Source of the DNA: Tabrizicola caldifontis
GTDB lineage: Bacteria > Pseudomonadota > Alphaproteobacteria > Rhodobacterales > Rhodobacteraceae
Length of the DNA stretch: 64,000 nucleotides
NCBI RefSeq assembly: GCF_004762095.1
Contig: NZ_SIJH01000007.1
Coordinates: 62,001-126,000, forward strand
Direction: 5' to 3'
The first letter of the stretch is position 1; each line of letters starts with the position of its first letter. Made by a program: the position numbers and the translations under genes. The notes beneath the pieces are model-generated. The model was given only the letters and a program-made list of their open reading frames with translations, was not told the origin of the DNA and did no database searches. Positions 1 to 8,758 of this stretch are shown in pieces.

Positions 1-1130
1 TCGAGGCGATGCGGGCGGGTGCGCATGACTTCCTTGTGAAACCATTCGATGAAAACCGCCTGCTCGGCGCGGTGCAGAACCTGCTCAAAGAACGCGGAGA
101 GCGCCGGGCCGAAGAGTCAGGCATCGTGCCCTCGGTCGAGAGCGCAACCTTGCCCGATACCTCCGGCTTCATCGGCTCTTCCGAGGCGATGAAACGCATC
201 CATGCCACCATCGCCTCGGTCGCGCGCTCCATGGCCACCGTTTTCATCACCGGCGAAAGTGGCACCGGGAAAGAACTTTGCGCTCTGGCCGTCCATGCCA
301 ATTCGGCCCGCGCCTCGGGCCCCTTCATCGCACTCAACTGCGGCGCCATCCCGCAGGACCTGCTGGAAAGTGAAGTATTCGGTCACATGAAGGGCAGCTT
401 CACCGGCGCAATCTCTGACAAGCCGGGCGCGGCGGCGGCGGCCGACGGGGGAACGCTGTTCCTCGACGAGATCTGCGAAATGGCGCCCGCGCTGCAGACC
501 AAGCTCCTGCGTTTCCTGCAGACCTCTACCGTCCAGCCCGTGGGGGCCACCCGGCCCCGCAAGGTGAACGTCCGCATCGTCTGTGCCACCAACCGCGACC
601 CGCTGGATGCCGTCCGCCGCGGCCAGTTCCGCGAGGATCTATACTACCGCCTGTTCGTCGTGCCGATCCACATGCCGCCTCTGCGCGAGCGCGGCCATGA
701 CGTGATCGAAATCGCCGAGGCCGCGCTCCAGCGCTTTGCCGAGGAAGAAGGGCGACGGTTTCATGGCCTGACCCCGGAGACCCGCGCGTTGCTGCTGCAA
801 CTGCCTTGGCCGGGGAACGTGCGGCAACTGCTGAACGTGATCCGCAACGTCGTCGTGCTGAACAGGGGGGGCTGGGTGACGCCCGAGATGCTGCCTCCCG
901 GACTGGCCGACGACCTTCCTGCCCGCGCGACATCCGGTCCGCAGCCGGACCCCGACCTGCCCACGACCGACAGCCTGGTCGGCTTGACCCTGGCCGAGGC
1001 AGAGCGGCTGCTGATCGAGGCAACACTTGCCCGCCACGGCAATTCGATCCCGCGGGCCGCGCGCGTGCTGGATGTCTCGCCCTCCACGCTATACCGGAAG
1101 ATCGAGGGCTGGAAGGCGCGCGCCTCCTGA
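1..1130 (+). CDS. Sigma-54-dependent response regulator (NtrC/LuxO type), 5' end outside window
   Basis: This is the C-terminal part of a bacterial enhancer-binding protein that activates sigma-54 RNA polymerase; the frame is open from base 3, so the gene starts upstream. The first residues are the end of a receiver domain (DFLVKPF, with the conserved Lys-Pro). A AAA+ domain follows, with Walker A GESGTGKE about 90 residues in, a sigma-54 contact loop reading GSFTGA instead of the usual GAFTGA, and Walker B TLFLDEI. The C-terminus is a Fis-type helix-turn-helix (RAARVLDVSPSTLYRKI). The promoters it controls cannot be read from this window. The gene is convergent with the NAD kinase gene. Confidence 0.9.
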   Translation, partial: EAMRAGAHDFLVKPFDENRLLGAVQNLLKERGERRAEESGIVPSVESATLPDTSGFIGSSEAMKRIHATIASVARSMATVFITGESGTGKELCALAVHANSARASGPFIALNCGAIPQDLLESEVFGHMKGSFTGAISDKPGAAAAADGGTLFLDEICEMAPALQTKLLRFLQTSTVQPVGATRPRKVNVRIVCATNRDPLDAVRRGQFREDLYYRLFVVPIHMPPLRERGHDVIEIAEAALQRFAEEEGRRFHGLTPETRALLLQLPWPGNVRQLLNVIRNVVVLNRGGWVTPEMLPPGLADDLPARATSGPQPDPDLPTTDSLVGLTLAEAERLLIEATLARHGNSIPRAARVLDVSPSTLYRKIEGWKARAS

Positions 1131-1202
1131 CGACTGCCTGGCACGTCTTTGGCACACGGGCAGCCAAGATCCGGTCACACAAGCAACGCGCGTGCTACGG
1201 CG

Positions 1203-1961
1203 TCAGGTGAACTGCTCGCCGATCAGGCGTTCCTCCAGTCCGTGGCCCGGATCGAACAGCAGCCTGTGCGTGACCGAAGGCTCGGTCCTGACCTCGACGC
1301 TTGCGACATTGCGCACCGAGGACCGGCTGTCGGCATCCGCCATCACCGGCCGCTTTTCGGCCTCCAGCACCTCGAACCGCACCACGGCGGATGACGGCAA
1401 GAGCGCCCCCCGCCAGCGTCGGGGCCGGAAGGCCGACATCGCCGTCAGCGCCAGCACGTCCGATCCGATGGGCAGGATCGGCCCATGCGCCGAATAATTG
1501 TAGGCGGTGGATCCCGCGGGCGTTGCCACCAACGCCCCGTCGCAGACCAGTTCTTCCAGTCGCACCCGCCCGTCGACCGAGATGCGCAGCTTTGCCGCCT
1601 GCGGCCCCTGGCGCAGAAGCGAGACCTCGTTGATCGCAAGCGCCTCGGTCACCCTGCCCTTTGCATTCACTGCCCGCATCGCCAGAGGATGGATCACCGT
1701 CTCTTCGGCCGCGCGCAGGCGCTCGATCAGGCCGTCTTCGGCATAGGCGTTCATCAGAAAGCCGATCGTGCCACAGTTCATGCCATAGACCGGCAGCCGG
1801 CGCCCATGCGCCGCGTGCAGCGTTTCCAGCATGAAGCCGTCACCGCCCAGCGCCACGATCACCTCGGCCGTCCGGGGCTCGGCCTGGCCATAGCGCGCGG
1901 TCAGCGCCGCCAGCGCCGCCACGGCGGCAGGGGCCCTCGATGCCGTGAACCTGATGCGCAC
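1203..1961 (-). CDS. nadK: NAD kinase
   Basis: Phosphorylates NAD to NADP with ATP in the cytoplasm. The 252-residue product has the family motifs: ALGGDGFML (GGDG, about residues 39-42), [10 protein letters not shown], and the substrate-binding block [19 protein letters not shown] chose the GTG at 1961 because the protein family begins at [11 protein letters not shown] and a purine-rich ribosome site (GGAAGGGGG) lies just upstream. The same frame stays open to 2126, but that extension does not look like protein. It is divergent from glyA, so the start regions share about 200 bp, and it converges on the response regulator. Confidence 0.92.
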   Translation of the reverse strand: MRIRFTASRAPAAVAALAALTARYGQAEPRTAEVIVALGGDGFMLETLHAAHGRRLPVYGMNCGTIGFLMNAYAEDGLIERLRAAEETVIHPLAMRAVNAKGRVTEALAINEVSLLRQGPQAAKLRISVDGRVRLEELVCDGALVATPAGSTAYNYSAHGPILPIGSDVLALTAMSAFRPRRWRGALLPSSAVVRFEVLEAEKRPVMADADSRSSVRNVASVEVRTEPSVTHRLLFDPGHGLEERLIGEQFT

Positions 1962-2167
1962 CCTCGCCCCCCTTCCCGCCCGGCTGTTTCGAACCTTGAC
2001 CCCGCGTGCCGGGAAACTCAAGCCTGCGCCAGCGGAGGCGATGGCCCTTCCTGTTCCGTGCGGCAAGAATATTTCGCCCCCGATCCGGATCATGTCGGAT
2101 TCTTGCCTTTCCCGATGTGCCGCCATGCTCTAGATAGCGCGCACATCCACGCCCGGAGGACCTGACG

Positions 2168-3463
2168 ATGAATGCACCCCACCGCGATACCGGCTTCTTC
2201 ACCGAACCCCTGTCCTCCCGCGACCCGGAGCTGTTCGGGGCCATCACCCAGGAACTGGGCCGCCAGCGGCACGAGATCGAGCTGATCGCCTCGGAAAACA
2301 TCGTGTCCCGCGCGGTGATGGAGGCGCAGGGCTCGGTGATGACCAACAAGTATGCCGAAGGCTACCCGGGCAAGCGTTATTACGGCGGCTGCCAGTATGT
2401 GGACATCGCTGAAAACCTGGCGATCGAGCGCGCCTGCAAGCTGTTCGGGTGCAGCTTCGCCAATGTTCAGCCGAATTCGGGCAGCCAGGCCAATCAGGGC
2501 GTCTTCCAGGCGCTGATCAAGCCCGGTGACACCATCCTCGGCATGTCGCTCGACGCCGGCGGCCACCTCACCCATGGCGCTGCGCCGAACCAGTCGGGCA
2601 AATGGTTCCACGCCGTCCAGTATGGCGTGCGCAAGCAGGACCTCGAACTGAACTACGACCAGGTTCAGGAACTGGCCACCGAACACAAGCCGAAGCTCAT
2701 CATCGCCGGCGGCTCGGCCATTCCCCGCATCATCGACTTCAGGCGGATGCGCGAGATCGCCGACAGCGTGGGCGCCTACCTTCTGGTGGACATGGCGCAT
2801 TTCGCGGGCCTCGTGGCGGCGGGCCTCTACCCCAGCCCCTTCCCGCATGCCCATGTGGCGACCACGACGACGCACAAGACCCTGCGCGGCCCCCGTGGCG
2901 GCATGATCCTCACGAACGACGAGGACATCGCGAAGAAGGTCAACTCGGCGATCTTCCCCGGCATCCAGGGCGGCCCGCTGATGCATGTCATCGCCGCCAA
3001 GGCCGTCGCCTTCGGCGAGGCGCTGCGGCCCGAGTTCAAGACCTACCAGCAGCAGGTGATCGCCAACGCCAAGGCGCTCGCGGACGAGCTGATGAAGGGC
3101 GGGCTCGACATCGTGACGGGCGGCACCGACACGCATCTGATGCTCGTGGACCTGCGCCCCAAGGGCGTGAAGGGTAACGCCACCGAAAAGGCCTTGGGCC
3201 GCGCCCACATCACCTGCAACAAGAACGGCATCCCCTTCGACACCGAAAAGCCGACGATCACCTCCGGCGTCCGCCTTGGCACCCCCGCAGGCACCACCCG
3301 CGGCTTCGGTGAGCCCGAGTTCCGCCAGATCGCCCGCTGGATCATCGAGGTTGTGGATGGTCTGGCAGCCAACGGCGAAGACGGCAACGCGGCGGTGGAG
3401 GCCAAGGTGAAAGCCGAAGTCGAGGCCCTCTGCCAGCGCTTCCCGATCTACCCGGAGCTTTGA
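2168..3463 (+). CDS. glyA: Serine hydroxymethyltransferase
   Basis: PLP enzyme that interconverts serine and glycine while transferring a one-carbon unit to tetrahydrofolate. The 431-residue length is normal. Seen in the sequence: [13 protein letters not shown] near the N-terminus, [13 protein letters not shown], the PLP-lysine motif [14 protein letters not shown] (lysine about residue 237) and the PRIIDF region. A good ribosome site (GGAGG) lies 8 bases before the ATG. It is monocistronic as far as visible. A weak promoter candidate (TTTCCC, 17 bases, TAGATA) ends about 30 bp before the start. Confidence 0.97.
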   Translation: MNAPHRDTGFFTEPLSSRDPELFGAITQELGRQRHEIELIASENIVSRAVMEAQGSVMTNKYAEGYPGKRYYGGCQYVDIAENLAIERACKLFGCSFANVQPNSGSQANQGVFQALIKPGDTILGMSLDAGGHLTHGAAPNQSGKWFHAVQYGVRKQDLELNYDQVQELATEHKPKLIIAGGSAIPRIIDFRRMREIADSVGAYLLVDMAHFAGLVAAGLYPSPFPHAHVATTTTHKTLRGPRGGMILTNDEDIAKKVNSAIFPGIQGGPLMHVIAAKAVAFGEALRPEFKTYQQQVIANAKALADELMKGGLDIVTGGTDTHLMLVDLRPKGVKGNATEKALGRAHITCNKNGIPFDTEKPTITSGVRLGTPAGTTRGFGEPEFRQIARWIIEVVDGLAANGEDGNAAVEAKVKAEVEALCQRFPIYPEL

Positions 3464-3472
3464 ACGGCGCAG

Positions 3473-3490
3473 GGTGCGCTACAGCGCACC
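3473..3490. repeat. Inverted repeat after glyA, possible terminator
   Basis: GGTGCGC and its complement GCGCACC form a 7-bp stem around a TACA loop, 10 bp after the glyA stop. A second inverted repeat (CCACCGGG with CCCGGTGG) follows at about 3501-3540. There is no T-run, so Rho-independent termination is uncertain. A longer version of the same GGTGCGC palindrome occurs at 55525-55552. Confidence 0.4.
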
Positions 3491-3673
3491 ACGCCGGGCA
3501 CGCCACCGGGGGGCACCCGAGTGCGGGTTCAACCCGGTGGCCCCCTCCCCTTCAGTGCAGGGCTTGAGTGACAACGCCGAACCTCAGGTCATGGCCCTTG
3601 ACGACCAGCAGCAGGCGAGACGGTTGTCCCGCCGGTCCTGGCGGCCGTGACAAGGGGGCCTCGGTCACTCCGA

Positions 3674-4165
3674 TCACTGCAGGCCGAACGCGGGATGATG
3701 GATCAGATCGCCTTGGGGGTAACTGTCATCGAACGGCAGGGCCTGCACGAACCGTGGCGGGACAACGCCCAGCCGCAAGCCTGGAAAAGCCCTGAACGCG
3801 AGCCGGGCATTGTAGTCGGGATCGCCGACAAGGGCCGCCCCCCTGCAGCGTCTCCGCAACAGGAGGATCGCTTCGGCCATGAGGGCGCTTCCGATCCCCT
3901 GGCCGCGCCGCATGGGCAGGACGGTAACAGGACCGATCAGGCCACAGCCCGACACCGCACCGATCCGCGCATCCGAGGCGGCCAGATAACCCACGACCTG
4001 GCCCCGGTCCTCGGCTACGAGCGACAGGCTCAGGGCATTGTCTGCCCTGAGCCTGTCCACGATCGCAGCCTCTGTTCCGGTGGATTGTGGCAATAGCTTC
4101 ATGGCCTCGGTCACGACCGCACGGATCGCCGGGGCATCACTGTCGATTTCATTGCGGATCAACAT
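3674..4165 (-). CDS. yjhQ: GNAT acetyltransferase, YjhQ-like putative antitoxin
   Basis: GNAT-fold N-acetyltransferase of 163 residues. The acetyl-CoA loop is visible as RRGQGIGSALM (about residues 86-96), preceded by IGPVTVLP and followed by LVGDPDYNARLAF, the pattern of the YhbS/YjhQ branch. It starts one base after the stop of the upstream YjhX/TopAI-family gene, so the two are certainly co-transcribed. In E. coli, YjhQ (also GNAT-fold) is reported as the antitoxin of the topoisomerase I inhibitor TopAI (YjhX), and gene order and families match here. The antitoxin role is inferred from that pairing; the acetyl-accepting substrate is unknown. Confidence 0.75.
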   Translation of the reverse strand: MLIRNEIDSDAPAIRAVVTEAMKLLPQSTGTEAAIVDRLRADNALSLSLVAEDRGQVVGYLAASDARIGAVSGCGLIGPVTVLPMRRGQGIGSALMAEAILLLRRRCRGAALVGDPDYNARLAFRAFPGLRLGVVPPRFVQALPFDDSYPQGDLIHHPAFGLQ

Positions 4166-4166
4166 G

Positions 4167-4430
4167 TCATGCTCCCTGATTGTCGAGCTGCGCCCTTACG
4201 GAAAGGCGACCGCGTTTCGAGATGAGATAGGGCCCGCCGGACCGCGATTCGATCAGCCGCTTACGTCGAAGCTTGTTGAAGACAGTCATGTCCAGGTCGG
4301 ACAGGATCATGCCTTCGCGCGTGATGCACATGACAGAGGTGATCTTGGGGCCATTCTCCCGCTCGTGCAGGATACGGCCGCCCAGCGCCAGAACGTGCAG
4401 CGCACGTTGTTCGTTTCTTGAGATGTTCAT
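4167..4430 (-). CDS. topAI: YjhX/TopAI-family toxin (UPF0386)
   Basis: Small basic protein of 87 residues starting MNISRNEQRALHVLALGG, with the family core CITREG and a basic end FNKLRRKRLIESR...YLISKRG that resembles a winged helix. I placed the start at the family start MNIS (4430); an upstream in-frame ATG at 4475 would add 15 residues not seen in relatives. The E. coli homologue TopAI is reported to inhibit DNA topoisomerase I and to be neutralised by YjhQ. The next gene is a GNAT protein of that type, one base downstream. A 10-bp inverted repeat lies 63 bp upstream (4496-4520) and may be an operator. Confidence 0.8.
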   Translation of the reverse strand: MNISRNEQRALHVLALGGRILHERENGPKITSVMCITREGMILSDLDMTVFNKLRRKRLIESRSGGPYLISKRGRLSVRAQLDNQGA

Positions 4431-4894
4431 GGAAGTCTCGTGTGACAATGCAAACCAGGTCAGGCGCAAAGGCACCCGGCGGCCTTGGCCTCACGCGGCT
4501 CTCTGAAACTCAGAGAGCCGTGTCACACAAGCTCTGACATCCAGTCTCCATTGTCCGGGTGAAGAATGTTCTTCGCACCCCGTGTCTCGGGATAGACCAT
4601 TCAGCATCTCATCTCAACCCCGCACGACGGCGCCCGTGCAGGGGTCTGCTGCGCCTGCCGCCAGCCCGGCCAATCGCCGGACCGCCCCAGCCCCGGCAAA
4701 CCACCCGCCCCCCGGCGGCCTGCCGACTGCCGCAGCGTTGCGCGAGGTTGGCGCGTCACGGGCCCGGGAGCACCCGGCTGCTGGGAAGTCGTGCCACGCC
4801 TTCCCGACGAGGTCACAGGACAGGATTCCAACCCCATCCCCTCTCCCGCACAAATGCCCTTCCGGAGACGCCACCCGCGCGCCATAAGCGGGGC
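4431..4894. other. Intergenic region between the toxin-antitoxin pair and hrpB
   Basis: 464 bp with no convincing gene. It holds the inverted repeat at 4496-4520 and a small hairpin (GAAGAA/TTCTTC) near 4562-4575. The frame of hrpB stays open back to 4559, but the translated extension is Pro/Arg-rich and does not look like the helicase family, so it is treated as non-coding. This must contain divergent promoters; I could not pick convincing boxes. Confidence 0.6.
4496..4520. promoter_or_regulatory. Perfect 10-bp inverted repeat, possible toxin-antitoxin operator
   Basis: CGGCTCTCTG and its exact complement are separated by AAACT; pairing extends to 4493/4523 with one mismatch. It lies 63 bp before the toxin start. 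No T-run follows on either strand, so an operator is at least as likely as a terminator. Toxin-antitoxin operons are commonly autoregulated at such palindromes; here that is inference. Confidence 0.4.
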
Positions 4895-7429
4895 ATGTCG
4901 GACCTGCCCGTGACATCGATCCTGCCAGACCTGGCCAACGCCCTTGCCACCCGGGGCATGGCCGTCCTCCAGGCCCCGCCCGGCGCGGGAAAGACCACGG
5001 TCGTGCCGCTTGATCTTCTGGCGCGGGGGCTGGTCACGGGCCGGATGATCATGCTGGAACCCCGTCGCCTGGCCGCCCGGGCAGCGGCCGAGCGGATGGC
5101 GGAAACCCTTGGCGAACGGGTCGGCCAGACGGTTGGCTACCGTATCCGGGGCGAAGCGAAGATTTCGTCCGCCACCCGGATCGAGGTGGTGACCGAAGGC
5201 ATCCTGACCCGGATGATCCAATCGGATCCGGAACTTGCAGGCACGGGCCTCGTCATCTTCGACGAGTTTCACGAACGCAGCCTGAATGCCGATCTCGGCC
5301 TGGCGCTGTGCCTCGAAGTGCGGGGCGCATTGCGCGAGGATCTGAAGCTTCTGGTCATGTCGGCGACGCTGGACGCCGCGCCGGTGGCAGCCCTGATGGG
5401 CGGGGCCCCGGTGGTGACATCCGAGGGGCGCGCCTTTCCGGTGGATACGCGCTGGCTGCCCCGACCGCCCGACCCCTCGATGCGGCTGGAGGCGGTCGTC
5501 GCGGACGCCGTGAAGGCGGCGCTGGCTGAAACGGAAGGCGGGATGCTGGTCTTCCTTCCCGGCGAGGCAGAGATCCGGCGGGTCGAAGCGATGCTTGCGG
5601 GCCTTCCCGGCGTGGCAGTGCGCCCCCTTTTCGGGGCCATGGACTTCACCGCGCAGCGGGCTGCCCTGGCGCCGGTCGAGGGGCGCAAGGTGGTGTTGGC
5701 CACCTCGATCGCCGAAACCTCGCTCACACTGCCCGACATCCGGGTGGTGGTGGACTCGGGGCGCGCGCGCCGGGCGCGGTTCGACCCGAATTCCGGCATG
5801 TCGCGTCTGGTGACCGAGCGGGTGACCAGGGCCGAGGCAGAACAGCGCCGGGGCCGTGCCGGGCGGGTCTGGCCGGGGGTATGCTACCGACTGTGGACGA
5901 AGGGCGAAGAGGGCGGGCTGGCCCCCTTCCCCCCGGCCGAGATCGAGGTGGCCGACCTTGCCGGGCTGGCGTTGGAACTGGCGCTCTGGGGCGGGGCCGA
6001 CCTGCCCTTCCTCACCCCGCCGCCCGCGGGGCCTCTGGCCGAGGCGCGCAGCCTGCTGATGGGGCTGGGGGCGCTGGACGAACGGGGGCACATTACCGCG
6101 CACGGTCGGACGCTGGCCGGCCTGCCCCTGCATCCGCGGTTGGCGCACATGCTGGCAGTGGCAGGGCCGGAGGCGGCTACGCTGGCCGCCCTGCTGGCCG
6201 AACGCGACCCCTTGCGCGGGGCGCCGCCCGATCTGACCTTGCGCATGCAGGCGGTGGCGCGACCGGGGCCCGAAGCCGACCGGGGCGTGATCGAGCGCAT
6301 CCGGGCCGAGGCAAGGCGCCTGGCGGCAGCGGCGCGCTCGATAGAGGGCGCGCCCCCTCGCCCATCCCTTCCTCACGAGGGGGAGGGGAGGCGCGCAATG
6401 GAACGGGGCGGGACAGCGGATCCGGGTGCCTCTCTCCCCCCGCGTGGGGGAGGGACGGAGAGGGGTGGCGATGCCGCAGGCTACAGCCTGGCCGAGATGG
6501 CTGCGCTGGCCTACCCCGACCGCATAGGCCTGCGCCGCAAGGGCGAGGCTCCGCGCTGGGTGCTGTCGGGCGGCAAGGGGGCGGCGATGGCGCCCGGCTT
6601 GCCCCTGTCGGGCGCGCGGCTGATCGTGGCAACCGATCTTGGCGGCGACGCGCGCGAGACAACGATCCGCCAGGCCGTGGCAATTTCCGAGGCCGAGGTC
6701 CGCAGACTTCATGGCGACCGCATCCGATGGGTCGAGGTCTGCGAATGGTCGCGCCGCGAAGGTCGGGTTCTGGCGCGGCGTCAGGAACGACTGGGTGCGC
6801 TGGTGCTGGACGACCGGCCCTGGGATGCGCCCCCCGAAGCCGTGGCAAGGGCGGCGCTCGATGGGGTGCGGCTTCTGGGTCTGCCCTGGACACCGGCCGC
6901 ACGGCGGCTTCGGGCACGCGCCAGGCTTGCCCGCGGTGCCGACTGGCCAGGGGTGGAGGATGCCGACCTACTGGCCAGCGCCGAGGATTGGCTTCTTCCG
7001 CATCTGACCGGCATCAGGACCGAGGCCGATCTCCGGGGGTTCGACCTTCTGCCCGCGCTTCAGGCCCATCTTGGCTGGGACCGGCTGGCCGAGATGGACC
7101 GGCTGGTTCCCGGTCATTTCGAGACACCTCTGGGGCGGAAGATCCCGATCGACTATGAAGGGGAGGTGCCGTCGATCGAGGTCCGGTTGCAGGAAATGTT
7201 CGGGGTGACGGTTCACCCCGCGGTCGGGCAGGACCGGATGCCGCTTCGCATCACGCTTCTGTCCCCGGCGCAGCGCCCGGTGCAAGTGACGACCGACCTG
7301 CCACGCTTCTGGGCAACATCCTATGCCGATGTCAGAAAGGACATGCGCGGCGCCTACCCGCGCCACCCCTGGCCCGAGGATCCGACACAGGCGGAACCCA
7401 CGCTGCGCGCCAAGCCGAGGGGGACATGA
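4895..7429 (+). CDS. hrpB: ATP-dependent helicase HrpB
   Basis: DEAH-box RNA helicase of the HrpA/HrpB group, 844 residues. Seen: Walker A PPGAGKTT (about 28-35), motif II FDEFHER (about 120), SAT motif VMSATLDAA, motif VI EQRRGRAGR, then the helicase-associated and HrpB C-terminal domains (PIDYEGEVPSIEVRLQEMFG). The start MSDLP at 4895 fits the family. Between the winged-helix/ratchet part and LAYPDRIGLRRKG sits an in-frame insertion of about 40 residues (PSLPHEGEGRR...LPPRGGG) encoded by a GC-rich hairpin repeat at 6361-6468, also found twice in the ABC operon at 23.7-24.9 kb. The stop overlaps the next ATG by 4 bp (ATGA). Confidence 0.93.
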   Translation: MSDLPVTSILPDLANALATRGMAVLQAPPGAGKTTVVPLDLLARGLVTGRMIMLEPRRLAARAAAERMAETLGERVGQTVGYRIRGEAKISSATRIEVVTEGILTRMIQSDPELAGTGLVIFDEFHERSLNADLGLALCLEVRGALREDLKLLVMSATLDAAPVAALMGGAPVVTSEGRAFPVDTRWLPRPPDPSMRLEAVVADAVKAALAETEGGMLVFLPGEAEIRRVEAMLAGLPGVAVRPLFGAMDFTAQRAALAPVEGRKVVLATSIAETSLTLPDIRVVVDSGRARRARFDPNSGMSRLVTERVTRAEAEQRRGRAGRVWPGVCYRLWTKGEEGGLAPFPPAEIEVADLAGLALELALWGGADLPFLTPPPAGPLAEARSLLMGLGALDERGHITAHGRTLAGLPLHPRLAHMLAVAGPEAATLAALLAERDPLRGAPPDLTLRMQAVARPGPEADRGVIERIRAEARRLAAAARSIEGAPPRPSLPHEGEGRRAMERGGTADPGASLPPRGGGTERGGDAAGYSLAEMAALAYPDRIGLRRKGEAPRWVLSGGKGAAMAPGLPLSGARLIVATDLGGDARETTIRQAVAISEAEVRRLHGDRIRWVEVCEWSRREGRVLARRQERLGALVLDDRPWDAPPEAVARAALDGVRLLGLPWTPAARRLRARARLARGADWPGVEDADLLASAEDWLLPHLTGIRTEADLRGFDLLPALQAHLGWDRLAEMDRLVPGHFETPLGRKIPIDYEGEVPSIEVRLQEMFGVTVHPAVGQDRMPLRITLLSPAQRPVQVTTDLPRFWATSYADVRKDMRGAYPRHPWPEDPTQAEPTLRAKPRGT
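6361..6468. repeat. GC-rich hairpin repeat, copy A (inside hrpB)
   Basis: Two C-tract/G-tract hairpins: one with a CACGAG-type loop near 6368-6390 and one with CCCCC-CGCGT-GGGGG near 6436-6450, each beside GATGGG/CCCATC-type flanks. The same pattern (CCCTCCCC, 4-5 base loop, GGGGAGGG, then ATGGGG) occurs at 23708-23787 and 24799-24935. Here it is translated in frame within hrpB. Boundaries are approximate. Confidence 0.7.
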
Positions 7430-7698
7430 CCGATCTTTCGCACCTCGCCCAACCGGGGGCGACCTTTGCCGTCCGTGTCACGCCGGGTGCCCGTCGTGCG
7501 GCGCTGGAACTGGCCGAAGGCGTCATCCGCATCAGCGTCACCGCCCCGCCCGAGGATGGCCGGGCAACCGAGGCAGCCCGTGCCGCACTTGCTGACGCGC
7601 TTGGCGTCGCCAAGACGCGGCTCACACTGATCCGGGGAGCGAAGTCGCGCGACAAGCTGTTCCGGCTGGATCAGCCGGGCGAACGCTCCAGCCGGTAG
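7426..7698 (+). CDS. DUF167 (YggU-type) family protein
   Basis: 90-residue conserved protein of the DUF167/UPF0235 family: VRVTPGARR near the start, then ISVTAPPEDGRATEAA and LIRGAKSRDKLFRL, the family's conserved core. The molecular function is not established. It overlaps the hrpB stop by 4 bp, so translation is probably coupled. Its 3' end overlaps the convergent gene at 7671-7913 by 28 bp. Confidence 0.88.
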   Translation: MTDLSHLAQPGATFAVRVTPGARRAALELAEGVIRISVTAPPEDGRATEAARAALADALGVAKTRLTLIRGAKSRDKLFRLDQPGERSSR

Positions 7699-7913
7699 CT
7701 GCCTTCCGGCAGGTTCAGCGCGGCGGCGAGGTCACGCACCTGCCCCATCGACAGGGTGATGCGCATCACCTCGTCGGTGCGGGGATCGAGCTGATCGATC
7801 GTCACGCAATCCTCGAAGGCGGTAATGGTGACGTCCTCGGTCAGGGGCAGATCCTCACCCTCATCGACAAGGGTGATGACGGTCGAGTCGAATTCGTGCT
7901 CGATGGTGAACAT
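7671..7913 (-). CDS. Conserved hypothetical protein, acidic, 80 aa
   Basis: 80-residue acidic protein (MFTIEHEFDSTVITLVDEG, ending GSYRLERSPG) with an alternating strand-like pattern and no membrane segment or known motif. The C-terminal part (RITLSMGQVRDLAAALNLP) could form a helix that packs on a sheet. I recognise it only as a small protein of Rhodobacteraceae type; function unknown. It runs convergent to the DUF167 gene with a 28-bp overlap at their 3' ends. Confidence 0.65.
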   Translation of the reverse strand: MFTIEHEFDSTVITLVDEGEDLPLTEDVTITAFEDCVTIDQLDPRTDEVMRITLSMGQVRDLAAALNLPEGSYRLERSPG

Positions 7914-8050
7914 ACGCTCAGCCTATCCGCAGCCATCGCCCCCGGCAACGGGATTTGCGGCCTGACACATGCGTGATCCGGCCCCAGGGCAGGCTTTCCC
8001 CTGCCCTGCGTTTTGCTACCCTTCGCGGAACCACCCAGCGAGGACCTTCG

Positions 8051-8758
8051 ATGCGCCTGCCCCTTCTTGCCGCCCTGATCCTGTCGCTTGGCGGGTGCGT
8101 CGCGACTGCGCCCACGCCACCACCGGTGCAGACGGTGGCGGCCTCCCCGGCGCAGCCGCCACACGCAGCTGCCGAAACCTTCCTGCGCGTCGTCGCCGCG
8201 GTAGAGCCGGTGGCGGAACAGGTCTGTCGCACGCGGGGCTTCGTTCCGAATTGCGACTTCCGGATCGTGGTGGACGACCGACCGCGCCAGCCGCCGAATG
8301 CCTTCCAGACGCTTGACCGCCAGGGGCGGCCGGTGGTGGGTTTCACGCTGGCACTGATCGCCGATGCCCGCAATGCCGACGAGCTGGCCTTCGTCCTTGG
8401 GCACGAGGCCGCGCATCATATCGCGGGCCACATCCCCCGGCGGCAGGATCAGGCCCTGACCGGGGCCCTGGTGGCCGGCGTGCTGGCCCAGGCCAGTGGC
8501 CTGCCGCCAGATGAGGTGCGCGCCGCACAGAACCTGGGGGCAGAAGTCGCCGCCCGCAGCTACAGCCGAGAGTTCGAATTGGAGGCCGATGCCCTGGGCG
8601 CCGAGATCGCATTGCTTGCCGGCTTCGACCCGATGCTCGGCGCGGGCTTCTTCGATCGCCTTCCCGACCCGGGCGACCGCTTCCTGGGCAGTCACCCGCC
8701 GAACGCACAGCGCAAGGCTGTCGTTGCCGCGACGGTACGGCGCCTGCGCGGCTATTGA
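8051..8758 (+). CDS. M48-family metallopeptidase, lipoprotein
   Basis: Predicted zinc endopeptidase of the M48 family anchored as a lipoprotein. The ATG at 8051 gives a short signal peptide ending in the lipobox LGGC (Cys about residue 17). The zinc motif HEAAHH starts at about residue 118, and the third ligand Glu is probably in REFELEADALG. The protein has 235 residues and ends LRGY. It probably acts on the periplasmic face as a quality-control protease, by analogy to BepA/LoiP; the substrate is unknown. Its stop codon lies within an FNR-type box serving the next gene. Confidence 0.88.
   Translation: MRLPLLAALILSLGGCVATAPTPPPVQTVAASPAQPPHAAAETFLRVVAAVEPVAEQVCRTRGFVPNCDFRIVVDDRPRQPPNAFQTLDRQGRPVVGFTLALIADARNADELAFVLGHEAAHHIAGHIPRRQDQALTGALVAGVLAQASGLPPDEVRAAQNLGAEVAARSYSREFELEADALGAEIALLAGFDPMLGAGFFDRLPDPGDRFLGSHPPNAQRKAVVAATVRRLRGY

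Noticed and set aside
1962-2126. N-terminal extension of NAD kinase
   Set aside because: Not conserved in type; the GTG at 1961 has a good ribosome site.
3568-3795. 75-codon plus-strand frame in the glyA-yjhQ gap
   Set aside because: Overlaps the GNAT gene end and has no protein-like pattern.
4559-4894. N-terminal extension of hrpB
   Set aside because: Pro/Arg-rich, not family-like; the start MSDLP at 4895 fits.
4601-6712. 703-codon open frame on the minus strand
   Set aside because: Antisense to hrpB, whose helicase motifs are unmistakable.
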